This document shows positions 1 through 8,252 of a stretch of 64,000 nt of DNA, piece by piece. Source of the DNA: Paractinoplanes brasiliensis (GTDB lineage Bacteria; Actinomycetota; Actinomycetes; Mycobacteriales; Micromonosporaceae). The translations under genes and the position numbers were made by a program. Every line of letters begins with the position of its first letter. The stretch's first letter is position 1. The notes beneath the pieces were generated by a model that had not been told where the DNA came from, searched no databases, and saw only the letters and a program-made list of their open reading frames with translations. Location: the NCBI RefSeq assembly GCF_004362215.1, contig NZ_SNWR01000002.1, positions 496,001-560,000 on the forward strand, written 5' to 3'.

Positions 1-1
1 C

Positions 2-583
2 GAGGCGGCCGGCCTGATCGCAGCCCTGCCCGACAAGCGCACCGCCGACGTGGCCGTCACCCACGCCGCGGTGCTGATGGCCCAGGGTGACGGCGAACAG
101 GCCCACACGATCGCCACCGCTGTGGTCCGGACGAGCGGGGTGCCCCGGCCGGTCGTGCTGGACGCCTGGCTACTTCTGGCGATGCTGGCGCAGGGCGACG
201 ACGACGCGGCCGCCCGGGACGCGTTGCGCCAGGCGCTGGCGGTCGCGGGTCCGGAGGCGTACCGCCGTCCGGTGCACCAGGTGTGGAACGGGCTGCGCCG
301 GCTGCTGCGCGACGAGGAGCGGCACGCAGTGCAGCAGCGCGTGCTCGGCGCCGGACCGGCCGGCACGTCCGTGGCAGAGCCGATCGTGGTCGAGGCGCTG
401 AGCAGGCGTGAGCTGGACGTGCTGCGCGGGATGGCCGAGATGCTGCCGACCGAGGAGATCGCGGCCTCGATGTACGTCTCGATCAACACGGTCAAGACCC
501 ACGTCCGCAACATTCTGCGCAAGCTGTCGGCGTCGCGTCGCAACGAGGCGGTGCGCCGGGCCCGCGCCCTCAAGCTGATCTGA
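2..583 (+). CDS. LuxR-family (MalT/LAL-like) transcriptional regulator, C-terminal part, 5' truncated
   Basis: The frame is open from the window edge, so the start lies upstream and only the last 193 residues are visible. The final 60 residues form a LuxR/NarL helix-turn-helix, with the signature LSRRELDVLRGMAE followed by TEEIAASMYVSINTVKTHV. The preceding alanine-rich helical stretch resembles the TPR-like repeats of MalT/LAL ATPase regulators. The HTH resembles that of the complete LAL protein at 1409-4012, so the two are probably paralogues. The stop codon directly abuts the stop of the convergent DUF7144 gene. It is a DNA-binding activator or repressor; its ligand cannot be read from the sequence. 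Confidence 0.85.
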   Translation, partial: EAAGLIAALPDKRTADVAVTHAAVLMAQGDGEQAHTIATAVVRTSGVPRPVVLDAWLLLAMLAQGDDDAAARDALRQALAVAGPEAYRRPVHQVWNGLRRLLRDEERHAVQQRVLGAGPAGTSVAEPIVVEALSRRELDVLRGMAEMLPTEEIAASMYVSINTVKTHVRNILRKLSASRRNEAVRRARALKLI

Positions 584-1036
584 TCAGCTCTCGACCCGGG
601 CCGGACGGACCTCGCCGCCGTGCGCCAGCAGGGCGTACAGGATCAGCAGGTCCATCGTGATCAGGATCGCGCCCCAGAGCGGCATGGCGGGCAGGAAGAG
701 CAGGTGGACGAAGGCGCCGAGCGCGGCGATCAGCGCGCCCAGGATCCGCGCCCAGAGCCAGCCGGCCATGATGCCGGAGCCGGCGGACAGCGCCAGCACC
801 CCGAGGACGAGATGCGTCCAGCCCCACACCGTGTAGTCCAGCTCGAGCACCAGCTCGTCCGACGTGACCACGAACACCTGCTCGCGGTAGAGCGCCGTCA
901 CGCCCTCGACCACCTGGAACAGGCCCAGGGCGAGCAGCATGATCGCGCCGAACACGACCAGGCCGATCCAGGCGGTGGCGCCCGGCGCCGCAGCGGCGTC
1001 CGAGGGGCGTTCGGAGGCGTAACTGCTGCTCGACAT
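584..1036 (-). CDS. DUF7144-family four-helix membrane protein
   Basis: A 150-residue protein with a short polar N-terminus and four predicted membrane helices (about 22-46, 70-90, 93-113 and 118-138). The motif WGWTHLVLGVLAL is typical of the DUF7144 family. The start at 1036 is chosen because GAGGAGGG lies just upstream; a longer in-frame start at 1108 would run into the palindrome at 1104. It is paralogous to the gene at 15634-16047, and both are preceded by the same palindrome at about the same distance (67 and 65 bp). The biochemical role is unknown; membership of a stress regulon is inferred from the promoter. Confidence 0.8.
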   Translation of the reverse strand: MSSSSYASERPSDAAAAPGATAWIGLVVFGAIMLLALGLFQVVEGVTALYREQVFVVTSDELVLELDYTVWGWTHLVLGVLALSAGSGIMAGWLWARILGALIAALGAFVHLLFLPAMPLWGAILITMDLLILYALLAHGGEVRPARVES

Positions 1037-1103
1037 CGTATGCCCTCCTCGCGGGCGCGGACGACCGGTGATCTCGAGCGTCCCGCAGTCGCCGGACCGG
1101 CGA

Positions 1104-1122
1104 CTCATACCGGGCGGATGAG
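1104..1122. promoter_or_regulatory. CTCATCC-box, site 1 (upstream of DUF7144)
   Basis: CTCATAC-CGGGC-GGATGAG, an inverted repeat with 6 of 7 arm positions paired. It lies 67 bp upstream of the ATG at 1036. A GACGCT hexamer (1082-1077, minus strand) sits 21 nt from its edge, so the predicted transcript has a leader of about 30 nt carrying the Shine-Dalgarno sequence. Confidence 0.65.
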
Positions 1123-1239
1123 CCGAACATAGGGATTATGTCTGACCTCTGTCCATGGAGGATGGTGTCTGCCAGTTTCGTGCAAAGCCTCTTGCCCTTG
1201 TGGAACGACTGTGTTTCCGTGGCGGAGGCGGCGACACCT

Positions 1240-1266
1240 AGTAATTACTGTCAGTTACAGGACCCC
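1240..1266 (+). promoter_or_regulatory. AT-rich palindrome ahead of the LAL regulator
   Basis: In the 286-bp gap before the regulator at 1409, the perfect palindrome AGTAATTACT (1240-1249) is followed at once by GTCAGTTACAG. It is the only AT-rich patch in the gap, so it may be a promoter or autoregulatory operator. The rest of the gap shows no convincing gene, and no CTCATCC-box is present. Confidence 0.3.
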
Positions 1267-1408
1267 CTCCCGGACGGAGCATCCCCCCCGAAGATCTGGC
1301 TTCAGTGGTGAACGCTGCACGGCCGACGGCGCCCCGTCGTCGACCGGATCGTTCGTGTGGCGCAGTCGGGACTCCGATGCCGCGCGCAGCGGAACGAGGG
1401 GCGGGCGT

Positions 1409-4012
1409 ATGAGCGAGGTCGCGGACAGCGAGGTCTACGTACGGACGGTCTCGGCGGAACGGGCGCGGTCGAGGTTGCCGGCCGGCCTGATCTGGCGGCC
1501 GCGCCTGATCGAAGCCTTGGACGCGGGGGTGCGCAACACGCTGACGCTGGTCTGCGCAGGCGCGGGCTGGGGCAAGTCTTCCCTGGTCGCCTCGTGGAGC
1601 GGCGCACGGTCGGTGTCCGGGCCGATCGCCTGGCTGACCGTGAATGACGAGCACAACGACCCTGGCGTGTTCTGGACCGACCTGGGCTCGGCGCTGTCGG
1701 CGGCCGGAGTGGTCCTGCGCGGATCCGGGCCGCCGGCCGCCGGCTACAGCATCCCGCGGCGGATCCTCGAGACGCTTTCCGTCCTGCCCGTCACGCTCGT
1801 GGTGGTGCTTGACGACGTGCACCGGCTGACCGACCGGCGAGTTCTCGGCGGGCTGGGCCGGCTGGTGCGGCCGGCCCCCGAGCGGGTCCGTTTTGTGATG
1901 GCCGGACGGCGTGAGCCCGGAATGTCGCTGCATCAGTTGCGGGTCACCGGCGCGCTGAGCGAGATCCGGGCCGCCGATCTCGGGTTCCGGGTGGAGGAGG
2001 CGGCCGAGCTGCTGGCCGTGCGCCACCGCCGGGTGCCGCCGGCCGACCTGGCCGCCCTGGTCCGGCACGTGGAGGGCTGGCCTGTCGGGGTCCGGCTCGC
2101 TGTCGACGCGCAGGACGGGCTCTTCCCCGACCAAGCGGCCGAGGACTATCTGCTCGAGGAGGTATTGGCCGACCAGCCCGCTGACGTTCAGCGGTTCCTG
2201 TTGCGGACCGGTCTGCCCGACCGCGTCTGCGGAGGGCTGGCCGACGCCCTGACCGGGCAGCAGAACGGGCAGCGAACACTCGAGCGGCTGGCCCAGGATC
2301 ACCTCTTCGTCGAGCCGGTGGGCACTGGTGGCTGGTTCCGCTACCACCGCACCTTCCGATCCGCCCTCCGCAACCGGTTGCTGGCATCGTGCTCGAGCAC
2401 GGTGCCCGGCCTGCACCTTGTCGCGGCCCGCTGGCACGCCACCAGGGGCGACGTGCTGCCTGCCCTGTCGCACGCTGCGGCGGCCGGCGACTGGCAGCTG
2501 GTCGGACGGTTGGCCGTCGATCGTGGGCTGCCGCTGTTCTCCTCGGGTGACCGCCGTGATCTGGTGCAGGTCTTGCTCCGGATCCCGGACGCCCGGCTGG
2601 CCGATACGCCGGAACTGATGATTTGTGCGGCCATGCGCGACTACCTCCGAGGTGACCTGGCCGGGACGGCCACCCGGCTGGCGCGGGCTCGCGAGCTGCT
2701 CGGGCCGACCCGCTGCGAGCAGCCGGCTATCACCGGTGTGGCCCTCAGCATCGTCGAGTCGGCCGTCTCGATCCGCTGGGACGGCGACATGCCCCGTCTG
2801 CTCGACGTCTCGACCCGGCTGCTGAGCGATCTCGCGACGATGGACGTCACGCGGGGCGCCGCCCTTCCGCAGTACCGCTCCATGGTCCTCAACGACAAGG
2901 CGGTTGCGCTGTTGTGGACCGGGCAGCTCGACCATGCCGACCGCTATCTGTGGGCGGCCTGCTCCGCCACCCGGGCCGCGGGCATGCCGCTGGTAACGGC
3001 GTCCGTGCTCGGGCACCTGGCGCTGCTCGACCTCGTGCGGGGCTCGCTGCGAGACGCCGATCGCAACGCCTCCGAGGCCCTTGACATCGCCCGGCGCATC
3101 GACGCCGAGAAGCGGCCCGCCATCGCCCCGGCCTCGCTGGTGCGGGCGCTGATCGAGTCGGAGCGCGGCCGCGACATCGAGGCGGGCGACGCGCTGCGCC
3201 AGGCCCTGCACGCCGGCGGCGAGGTCCCCGAGGCGGCGCTCGCGGCGCTGGCTGCCCTGGTGCGGGCACGGCTGCTCGTCGACCGGGGAGAGGCCCTGGG
3301 CGCCCGTATGGTCGTCCGGCAGGCCTGGGCCGACGCCCCGCCGGGCCTTGTCGCGCCGTTGCTGATGAGCCTGACCGGCCTCGTCGAGTCCGAGATCGAC
3401 CTGGCTCTGGGCGACGCCGGCGCGGTCCTCGCGCGCTACGGCGGCGATCGCCTGCTGCTGCCGGCCGAGTTGGTGTGCCGGGCACGCGCGGCGCTGGCCG
3501 TCGGGCGGCCCGCGGAGGCCGAGGCGCTGATCAGCCGGGTGCACACGGGCACGGACAGAGTGTCGGCCGTGACCGCCGGGGTGCTGGGCGCGCTGGCCGC
3601 CGACGCCCGGGGGCGCACCGTCGCCGCCGGTGAGGCCCTGCAGCGGGCGCTCCGGCTGGCCGAGCCGGACCGGATCCGGCGGCCGTTCCGCCTGTGCGAC
3701 CCGCAGCGGATGCAGCGCCTGGCCGGGCGGCAGCAGTGGCTCACCGAGCTGCGAGCCTCCGCCACCGACGGGATTCTCGGCGACATAACCCATGAGGTCC
3801 CGGTGGTGGCGCCCTCGGCCGGCCCGCTGAGCGAGCGCGAGCTGGAGGTCCTGCAGCACCTCCCGACGATGCTGACCGCGGCCGAGATCGCCGAGGGCCT
3901 GGGCATCTCGGTCAACACCGTGAAGGCGCACATGCGCTCGATCTATCGCAAGCTGGGGGCGGGGCGGCGCCGTGAGGCGGTCGTGACCGCGCGCCAGCTG
4001 GGGCTCATCTGA
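1409..4012 (+). CDS. LAL-type (large ATP-binding) LuxR-family transcriptional regulator
   Basis: An 867-residue MalT-like regulator. Near the N-terminus it has a Walker A motif GAGWGKSS (about 51-58) and a Walker B motif VVVLDDVH (about 131-138). These are followed by an ARM/NB-ARC-like segment and a long array of alanine/leucine-rich TPR-like helices. The last 60 residues are a LuxR helix-turn-helix (LSERELEVLQ, then NTVKAHMRSIYRKL). The start at 1409 has GAGGG eight bases upstream; a longer in-frame start at 1211 adds a low-complexity N-terminus and is less likely. It is located at the head of the island that carries the CTCATCC-boxes and is my first candidate for the factor that reads them. 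That link is inference only. Confidence 0.9.
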   Translation: MSEVADSEVYVRTVSAERARSRLPAGLIWRPRLIEALDAGVRNTLTLVCAGAGWGKSSLVASWSGARSVSGPIAWLTVNDEHNDPGVFWTDLGSALSAAGVVLRGSGPPAAGYSIPRRILETLSVLPVTLVVVLDDVHRLTDRRVLGGLGRLVRPAPERVRFVMAGRREPGMSLHQLRVTGALSEIRAADLGFRVEEAAELLAVRHRRVPPADLAALVRHVEGWPVGVRLAVDAQDGLFPDQAAEDYLLEEVLADQPADVQRFLLRTGLPDRVCGGLADALTGQQNGQRTLERLAQDHLFVEPVGTGGWFRYHRTFRSALRNRLLASCSSTVPGLHLVAARWHATRGDVLPALSHAAAAGDWQLVGRLAVDRGLPLFSSGDRRDLVQVLLRIPDARLADTPELMICAAMRDYLRGDLAGTATRLARARELLGPTRCEQPAITGVALSIVESAVSIRWDGDMPRLLDVSTRLLSDLATMDVTRGAALPQYRSMVLNDKAVALLWTGQLDHADRYLWAACSATRAAGMPLVTASVLGHLALLDLVRGSLRDADRNASEALDIARRIDAEKRPAIAPASLVRALIESERGRDIEAGDALRQALHAGGEVPEAALAALAALVRARLLVDRGEALGARMVVRQAWADAPPGLVAPLLMSLTGLVESEIDLALGDAGAVLARYGGDRLLLPAELVCRARAALAVGRPAEAEALISRVHTGTDRVSAVTAGVLGALAADARGRTVAAGEALQRALRLAEPDRIRRPFRLCDPQRMQRLAGRQQWLTELRASATDGILGDITHEVPVVAPSAGPLSERELEVLQHLPTMLTAAEIAEGLGISVNTVKAHMRSIYRKLGAGRRREAVVTARQLGLI

Positions 4013-4017
4013 CCGCC

Positions 4018-4036
4018 CTCACCCGCCGGGGGTGAT
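4018..4036 (+). promoter_or_regulatory. CTCATCC-box, site 2 (upstream of HdeD-like gene)
   Basis: CTCACCC-GCCGG-GGGTGAT, a weaker copy of the island palindrome, starting 6 bp after the LAL regulator stop. It ends 34 bp before the ATG at 4071. CAGGCT (4059-4064) lies 22 nt downstream and gives a leaderless promoter if transcription starts at the ATG. Confidence 0.5.
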
Positions 4037-4070
4037 GACCGTCGGAGTGCCGCGACCCCAGGCTGGCGCC

Positions 4071-4661
4071 ATGACCGAGTCACTCGACGCCCCGTACGGG
4101 GTGGTTGCCGAGGTGCGCGCCGCGCAGCCCTTCCCCTGGTGGGCTTTCCTGTTCACGGGTCTGCTCGCGGTGGCGCTCGGCGTCGCCGTGCTGGTGTGGC
4201 CCGACATCTCGCTGCGGGTGATGGCCGCGATGGTGGGCATCTGGCTGTTCCTGGCCGGGCTGGCCCGTATCCTGCTGGCCTTCCTGCCGTCCAGCGGCAG
4301 CGTCGCGAGCCATGTGCTGTCCGGCATCGTGGGGATCGTCGTGCTGATCGGTGGGCTGCTCTGCCTGCGCGACCTGGTGACCCGGCTGGCCGTGCTCGCG
4401 CTCATCTTCTCGACGACCTGGATTCTCACCGGGCTGGCCGGCGTGCTGGCCGGGCTGCAGGCCACCGGCTCACGCCGGGCCGCGCTGCTGGTCGCGGGCC
4501 TGCTCACGATGGTTCTCGGCGGAATCCTGCTCTTCGTGCCCAGCCTGTCGCTGGGGTCGCTGGTGCTGCTCACCGGTCTCGGCAGCCTGATCGCCGGCCT
4601 GGCCGAGGTGGTGCTGGCCTTTGTCCTGCGGCGGCCGGCCGGCGGTCAGCACCCCGGCTAG
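4071..4661 (+). CDS. HdeD family acid-resistance-like membrane protein (DUF308)
   Basis: A 196-residue protein with six hydrophobic segments separated by short polar loops, in the repeated two-helix pattern of the HdeD/DUF308 family (for example WWAFLFTGLLAVALGVAVLV and LLVAGLLTMVLGGILLFVPS). In enterobacteria HdeD supports acid resistance; in actinomycetes the function is unproven. An alternative start at 4035 overlaps the palindrome at 4018-4036, and the 34-bp spacing found at other boxed genes favours 4071. No Shine-Dalgarno sequence is visible, which is consistent with a leaderless message. The last 192 bp overlap the convergent YihY-like gene. Confidence 0.82.
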   Translation: MTESLDAPYGVVAEVRAAQPFPWWAFLFTGLLAVALGVAVLVWPDISLRVMAAMVGIWLFLAGLARILLAFLPSSGSVASHVLSGIVGIVVLIGGLLCLRDLVTRLAVLALIFSTTWILTGLAGVLAGLQATGSRRAALLVAGLLTMVLGGILLFVPSLSLGSLVLLTGLGSLIAGLAEVVLAFVLRRPAGGQHPG

Positions 4662-5399
4662 CACGGCCGAGAGCAGCAGGCAGAACGACAACACGTAGAG
4701 CCAGCCGATGTAGGTGAAGGCCAGTCCGATCGTGCCGTAGCGCTCGCTGCTCGACTCCAGGGCGCGGGGCAGATAGATCGTGCCGGCCGCTCGCACGCCC
4801 AGCATCATGAAGCCGTACAGGACGCCGCCGATCAGCAGGCGGTCGCGCGGCGCCGACGGGCCGAGCAGGATGCGGGGGAGCAGGATCGCCAGCGCGCAGT
4901 CGGTGAGCAGCGTGAGCGCCGGCTCGACAACCAGTGGCGCAGGTGTCAGGCCGGCCAGCCGCGCCAGCAGCCGTGCCCCGATCAGGAAAAGCACCAGCAG
5001 CAGCACGGTGCCGATCTGCCAGCCGGTCGCCGCCGCGCCTGTCCGCCGGCCGTCGACCTGCCAGGTGGCCCGGTAGGCGCGGATCAGCGCGCGGGCCAGC
5101 CCCGTCGCCGAGAGCACCACGATCAGCGAGCCCAGCAGACCGAACGCGCCGCTGCGGCTGCCGCTCAGCGCCTCGTGCACCAGCTGAGTGCTGTTCGCGG
5201 GCAGGCGCAGCAGGCTCGACAGTTGCTCGCGGGCACGGCTGCCGGACAGGGCCCCGAGCATGATCAGCAACGGGAAGATCGACGTGAAGGCCTGCGCGGC
5301 CAGGGTCATCGAGCGGTCGAAGATCTGGACGCGGGCGAGCTCACCGGCGATGCGCGGGACGGCTGCCCGGAGCGAGGACGGAACGGCGATGCGGGCCAT
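4470..5399 (-). CDS. YihY/virulence factor BrkB family membrane protein (copy 1)
   Basis: A 309-residue protein with about six membrane helices and the YihY core (DRSMTLAAQAFTSIFPLLIM near the start, YGTIGLAFTYIGWLYVLSF late in the core). The older name ribonuclease BN for this family is a misnomer. In-frame starts also exist at 5408, 5438 and 5456. I choose 5399 because it leaves 34 bp to the palindrome at 5434-5452, the same as other boxed genes. The final 63 residues are hydrophilic, glutamine-rich and encoded entirely antisense to the 3' end of the HdeD-like gene. Such a tail is not expected for the family. A second family member lies at 14669-15637. Confidence 0.8.
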   Translation of the reverse strand: MARIAVPSSLRAAVPRIAGELARVQIFDRSMTLAAQAFTSIFPLLIMLGALSGSRAREQLSSLLRLPANSTQLVHEALSGSRSGAFGLLGSLIVVLSATGLARALIRAYRATWQVDGRRTGAAATGWQIGTVLLLVLFLIGARLLARLAGLTPAPLVVEPALTLLTDCALAILLPRILLGPSAPRDRLLIGGVLYGFMMLGVRAAGTIYLPRALESSSERYGTIGLAFTYIGWLYVLSFCLLLSAVLAGVLTAGRPPQDKGQHHLGQAGDQAAETGEQHQRPQRQAGHEEQDSAENHREQARDQQRGPA

Positions 5400-5433
5400 G
5401 CGCGCCATGCTCGGCGCGGTCCGGGGGCGGCGC

Positions 5434-5452
5434 GCCATCCGTGGCGGGTGAG
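5434..5452. promoter_or_regulatory. CTCATCC-box, site 3 (divergent: YihY-like and phosphodiesterase)
   Basis: GCCATCC-GTGGC-GGGTGAG. It sits between two divergent genes, 34 bp from the ATG at 5399 and 33 bp from the ATG at 5486. GAGCAT (5412-5407, minus) and CACACT (5474-5479, plus) each lie 21 nt from its edges. Confidence 0.55.
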
Positions 5453-5485
5453 CCACCGGCCGCGGCCGGGCACCACACTCGCGGC

Positions 5486-7399
5486 ATGCTGTCCCGCCTG
5501 CTCACCGTGGCCCTGGGCGCCGCAGCGCTCGGGGTCGTCATCGGGGTGATGCCGGGTCTGTCGGCCGACAGCGGCTGGGCAGTGCTGGCCGCCGCGATCG
5601 TGCTCGGCGTGCTCGGGGCGTTCCTGCGTCCGCTGCTGGTGCTGCTTTGTGCCAGGGGCGGATGGCTCGCGGTCGTCGCGGGCTGGCTGGTGACGCAGGC
5701 GCTGCTGGTCTACGCCGCGCTGGCGGTCACGCCCGGGATGCACGTCGACGGCTTCTGGCCGGCGTTCTGGGCCGCCTGGCTCGGTGCCGCGCTGACCAGC
5801 GTCGTGCTGTGGTTCGTGACGGCCGGGCAGCCGGGCGCGGCGACCCGGCACCTGTTGCGCGTCAACCGCCGGTATCGGCAGCGGGTCCCGCACTCGGGAG
5901 AGCCCGGCGTTCTCTTCGTCCAGATCGACGGGTTGTCCGCGCCCCTGGCCCGCTGGGCGATCGACGCCGGCAACCTGCCCACCCTCGGCCGCTGGCTGCG
6001 CTCCGGCAGCCACACGCTGACCGAATGGCACGCGCAGCTGCCGCCGACCACGCCGGCCAGCCAGGCCGGGCTGTTGCACGGCGCCAGCGACCAGATCCCG
6101 GCGTTCCGGTGGTACGAGAAGGAGACCGGCCGCCTGGTCGTGACGAACCGGCCGCGCGACAGCGCGCTGGTCGAGCAGCGCTGCTCCGACGGCAAGGGGC
6201 TGCTCGCGGGCGGCGGGGTCAGCGTGAGCAACGTCTTCTCGGGCGACGCCGAGCTGTCCCTGCTGACCATGAGCACGGCCGGGACGAACCGGCCCGACCG
6301 CGGGGTGGCGGCCTATCTGCTCGACCCGTTCGGGCTGACCCGCTCGCTGGTGCTGACCACCGGCGAGATGGTGAAGGAACTGGTGCAGGCCCGCCGGCAG
6401 CGGGTCCGCGAGGTGTGGCCGAGGATGCGCCGCCACGGCTCCTACGTGCTGCTGCGCGGCGCCACCAATGTGCTGCTGCGGCACCTCAACCTGGCCGTGC
6501 TGGCCGAGCAGATGATGCGTGGCGCGCCCGCGGTCTACTGCGACTTCGTCGACTACGACGAGATCGCGCACCACGCCGGCCCGGCCCGGCCCGAGTCGCT
6601 GGCCTCGCTCGAGGGCATCGACGCCGTGCTGGCCACGCTGGAGCAGATCGCCGCGGCCGCGCCCCGCCCGTACCGGCTGGTGGTGCTCTCCGACCACGGG
6701 CAGAGCCTGGGCCCGACGTTCGCGCAGCGCTACGGAATGCGGCTCGAGGACCTGGTCGGGCAGCTGGCCGCCACCGGCGACGTGCTGGCGCCGCCGGACA
6801 ACGAACAGGAGGGACGCGCCCAGGTCATCGAGGCCGAGCTGGTGCGGCCCGTGCCGGCCGGGCCCGGCCCGGAGCGTCCCGAGATCGTCGTGGCAGCCTC
6901 CGGCAACCTGGCGCTGATCTATCTGGCCCGGCTGCCCGGCCGGGTCACGATGGAGGAGATCGAGCGGTGCCATCCGCGGCTGCTGTCGGGGCTGACGGCG
7001 CACCCGGGCATCGGGTTCGTGCTGGTGCGCTCGCGGCGTGAGGGGGCGGTCGTGCTGGGGCCCGGCGGCCGGCGCCGATTGCGTGACGACCACGTCGACG
7101 GGCTCGACCCGCTGGCCACCTTCGGACCGTACGCCGCCGACGACCTGCGCCGGCACGACCGGCTGGCGCACACCGGCGACCTGGTGGTCAACAGCCTGTA
7201 CGAGCCGGGGACGGGGGAGGTCGCCGCGTTCGAGGAGCTGATCGGCTGCCACGGCGGGCTCGGCGGCGACCAGAGCCGGGCGCTGCTCGTGCTGCCGCGC
7301 GAGTGGGCCCGGCCGGACGAGCTCGTCGGGGCCGACGCTGTGCACCGGCTGCTGCTCTCATCCATGCGGGATGAGCCGGGCGGATCGGTCGCGCGGTGA
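5486..7399 (+). CDS. Membrane-anchored alkaline phosphatase superfamily phosphodiesterase
   Basis: 637 residues. The first 115 hold about four membrane helices. From about residue 140 a catalytic domain of the alkaline phosphatase/nucleotide pyrophosphatase superfamily follows: VLFVQIDGLS carries the first metal-binding Asp, PPTTPASQAG the likely Thr nucleophile, DFVDYDEIAHHAG a second metal cluster, and VVLSDHGQ (about 403) the Asp-His pair. It probably cleaves phosphodiester or phosphonate bonds; the substrate is unknown. The start at 5486 fits the 33-bp spacing from the divergent palindrome; a GTG at 5441 lies inside the palindrome. The 3' end contains the palindrome that drives the next operon (7357-7375). 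Confidence 0.82.
   Translation: MLSRLLTVALGAAALGVVIGVMPGLSADSGWAVLAAAIVLGVLGAFLRPLLVLLCARGGWLAVVAGWLVTQALLVYAALAVTPGMHVDGFWPAFWAAWLGAALTSVVLWFVTAGQPGAATRHLLRVNRRYRQRVPHSGEPGVLFVQIDGLSAPLARWAIDAGNLPTLGRWLRSGSHTLTEWHAQLPPTTPASQAGLLHGASDQIPAFRWYEKETGRLVVTNRPRDSALVEQRCSDGKGLLAGGGVSVSNVFSGDAELSLLTMSTAGTNRPDRGVAAYLLDPFGLTRSLVLTTGEMVKELVQARRQRVREVWPRMRRHGSYVLLRGATNVLLRHLNLAVLAEQMMRGAPAVYCDFVDYDEIAHHAGPARPESLASLEGIDAVLATLEQIAAAAPRPYRLVVLSDHGQSLGPTFAQRYGMRLEDLVGQLAATGDVLAPPDNEQEGRAQVIEAELVRPVPAGPGPERPEIVVAASGNLALIYLARLPGRVTMEEIERCHPRLLSGLTAHPGIGFVLVRSRREGAVVLGPGGRRRLRDDHVDGLDPLATFGPYAADDLRRHDRLAHTGDLVVNSLYEPGTGEVAAFEELIGCHGGLGGDQSRALLVLPREWARPDELVGADAVHRLLLSSMRDEPGGSVAR
7357..7375 (+). promoter_or_regulatory. 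CTCATCC-box, site 4 (arginine deiminase operon); best copy
   Basis: CTCATCC-ATGCG-GGATGAG, a perfect 7-bp-arm inverted repeat with a 5-bp spacer. It lies inside the last codons of the phosphodiesterase gene and 34 bp upstream of the ATG at 7410. GAGCAT (7398-7403) follows after 22 nt. It is the only perfect copy and defines the consensus. Confidence 0.7.
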
Positions 7400-7409
7400 G
7401 CATGACGCC

Positions 7410-8252
7410 ATGTGTCGCTGGCTGGCCTATTCGGGCACCCCGATCCGGCTCGAGGAACTTCTCTACGAGCCTCGCTACTCACTGATCGACCAGAGCATGC
7501 ACTCGCGCTACGGCGTCGAGACGACCAACGGGGACGGCGTGGGCGTCGGCTGGTACGGCACGGACGGTCCGCCACTGGCCGAGCCGGCCCTGTTCCGCGG
7601 CGTCGGACCGGCCTGGAGCGACGGCAACCTGCGCGAACTGGCCCGTTCCACCACCTCGCCGCTGTTCCTGGCGCACATCCGGGCCAGCACCGGCACTCCG
7701 GTGCAGCAGTCGAACTGCCACCCGTTCCGCCACGGCAACTGGCTCTGGCTGCACAACGGCGCCATCCGCGAGTTCGCCCGGCTGAAGCGGGACCTCGTGC
7801 TGGCCATCGACCCGGAGCTCTACCCGTCGGTGGCCGGCTCCACCGATTCCGAGGTCATGTTCTACCTCGCGCTCACGTTCGGCCTGCGCGACCGGCCCAC
7901 GCTCGCCGTGGAGCGCATGGCCGGCCTCGTCGAACACCTCGGCCGGGCCCATGGGGTCGAGAACCCCCTGCAGATGACCGTGGGCACCACCGACGGCGAC
8001 CGGATCTGGTGCTACCGCTACTCGTCCGAGGGGCACAGCCGATCGCTGTACTACAGCACCGATGTCACGGCGCTCAAGGCGCTGTATCCGGACAACGCGA
8101 ACCTGCGCCGGCTCTCCGAGGAGACCCGGCTCGTGGTGTCCGAGCCCCTGGGGGAGCTGGCGGGCGCCTGGCAACCGGTGCCCGAGTCGAGCTACGGCGT
8201 GATCCAGAAGGGGGACGACGAGCTCGGCCGCTTCGAGCCCGTCGAGCCATGA
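7410..8252 (+). CDS. Class II glutamine amidotransferase (YafJ/EgtC-like)
   Basis: 280 residues. The protein begins Met-Cys-Arg-Trp, so after Met removal the Cys becomes the N-terminal nucleophile required by class II amidotransferases; this fixes the start. Family landmarks are NGDGVGVGWYG, FLAHIRASTGTPVQQSNCHPF and WLWLHNGAI (oxyanion region). Only the glutaminase-type domain is present, with no fused acceptor domain, so it may act on gamma-glutamyl compounds or pass ammonia to a partner. It is the first gene of the arginine deiminase operon and overlaps the permease by four bases (ATGA), an unusual neighbour for arc genes. Confidence 0.88.
   Translation: MCRWLAYSGTPIRLEELLYEPRYSLIDQSMHSRYGVETTNGDGVGVGWYGTDGPPLAEPALFRGVGPAWSDGNLRELARSTTSPLFLAHIRASTGTPVQQSNCHPFRHGNWLWLHNGAIREFARLKRDLVLAIDPELYPSVAGSTDSEVMFYLALTFGLRDRPTLAVERMAGLVEHLGRAHGVENPLQMTVGTTDGDRIWCYRYSSEGHSRSLYYSTDVTALKALYPDNANLRRLSEETRLVVSEPLGELAGAWQPVPESSYGVIQKGDDELGRFEPVEP

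Noticed and set aside
1139..1320. A short plus-strand frame starting ATGTCTGACC between DUF7144 and the LAL gene
   Set aside because: No Shine-Dalgarno sequence, no codon bias and no similarity recognised.
1238..3931. An 897-codon minus-strand frame opposite the LAL regulator
   Set aside because: Shadow of the regulator; low-complexity composition and wrong codon-position GC pattern.
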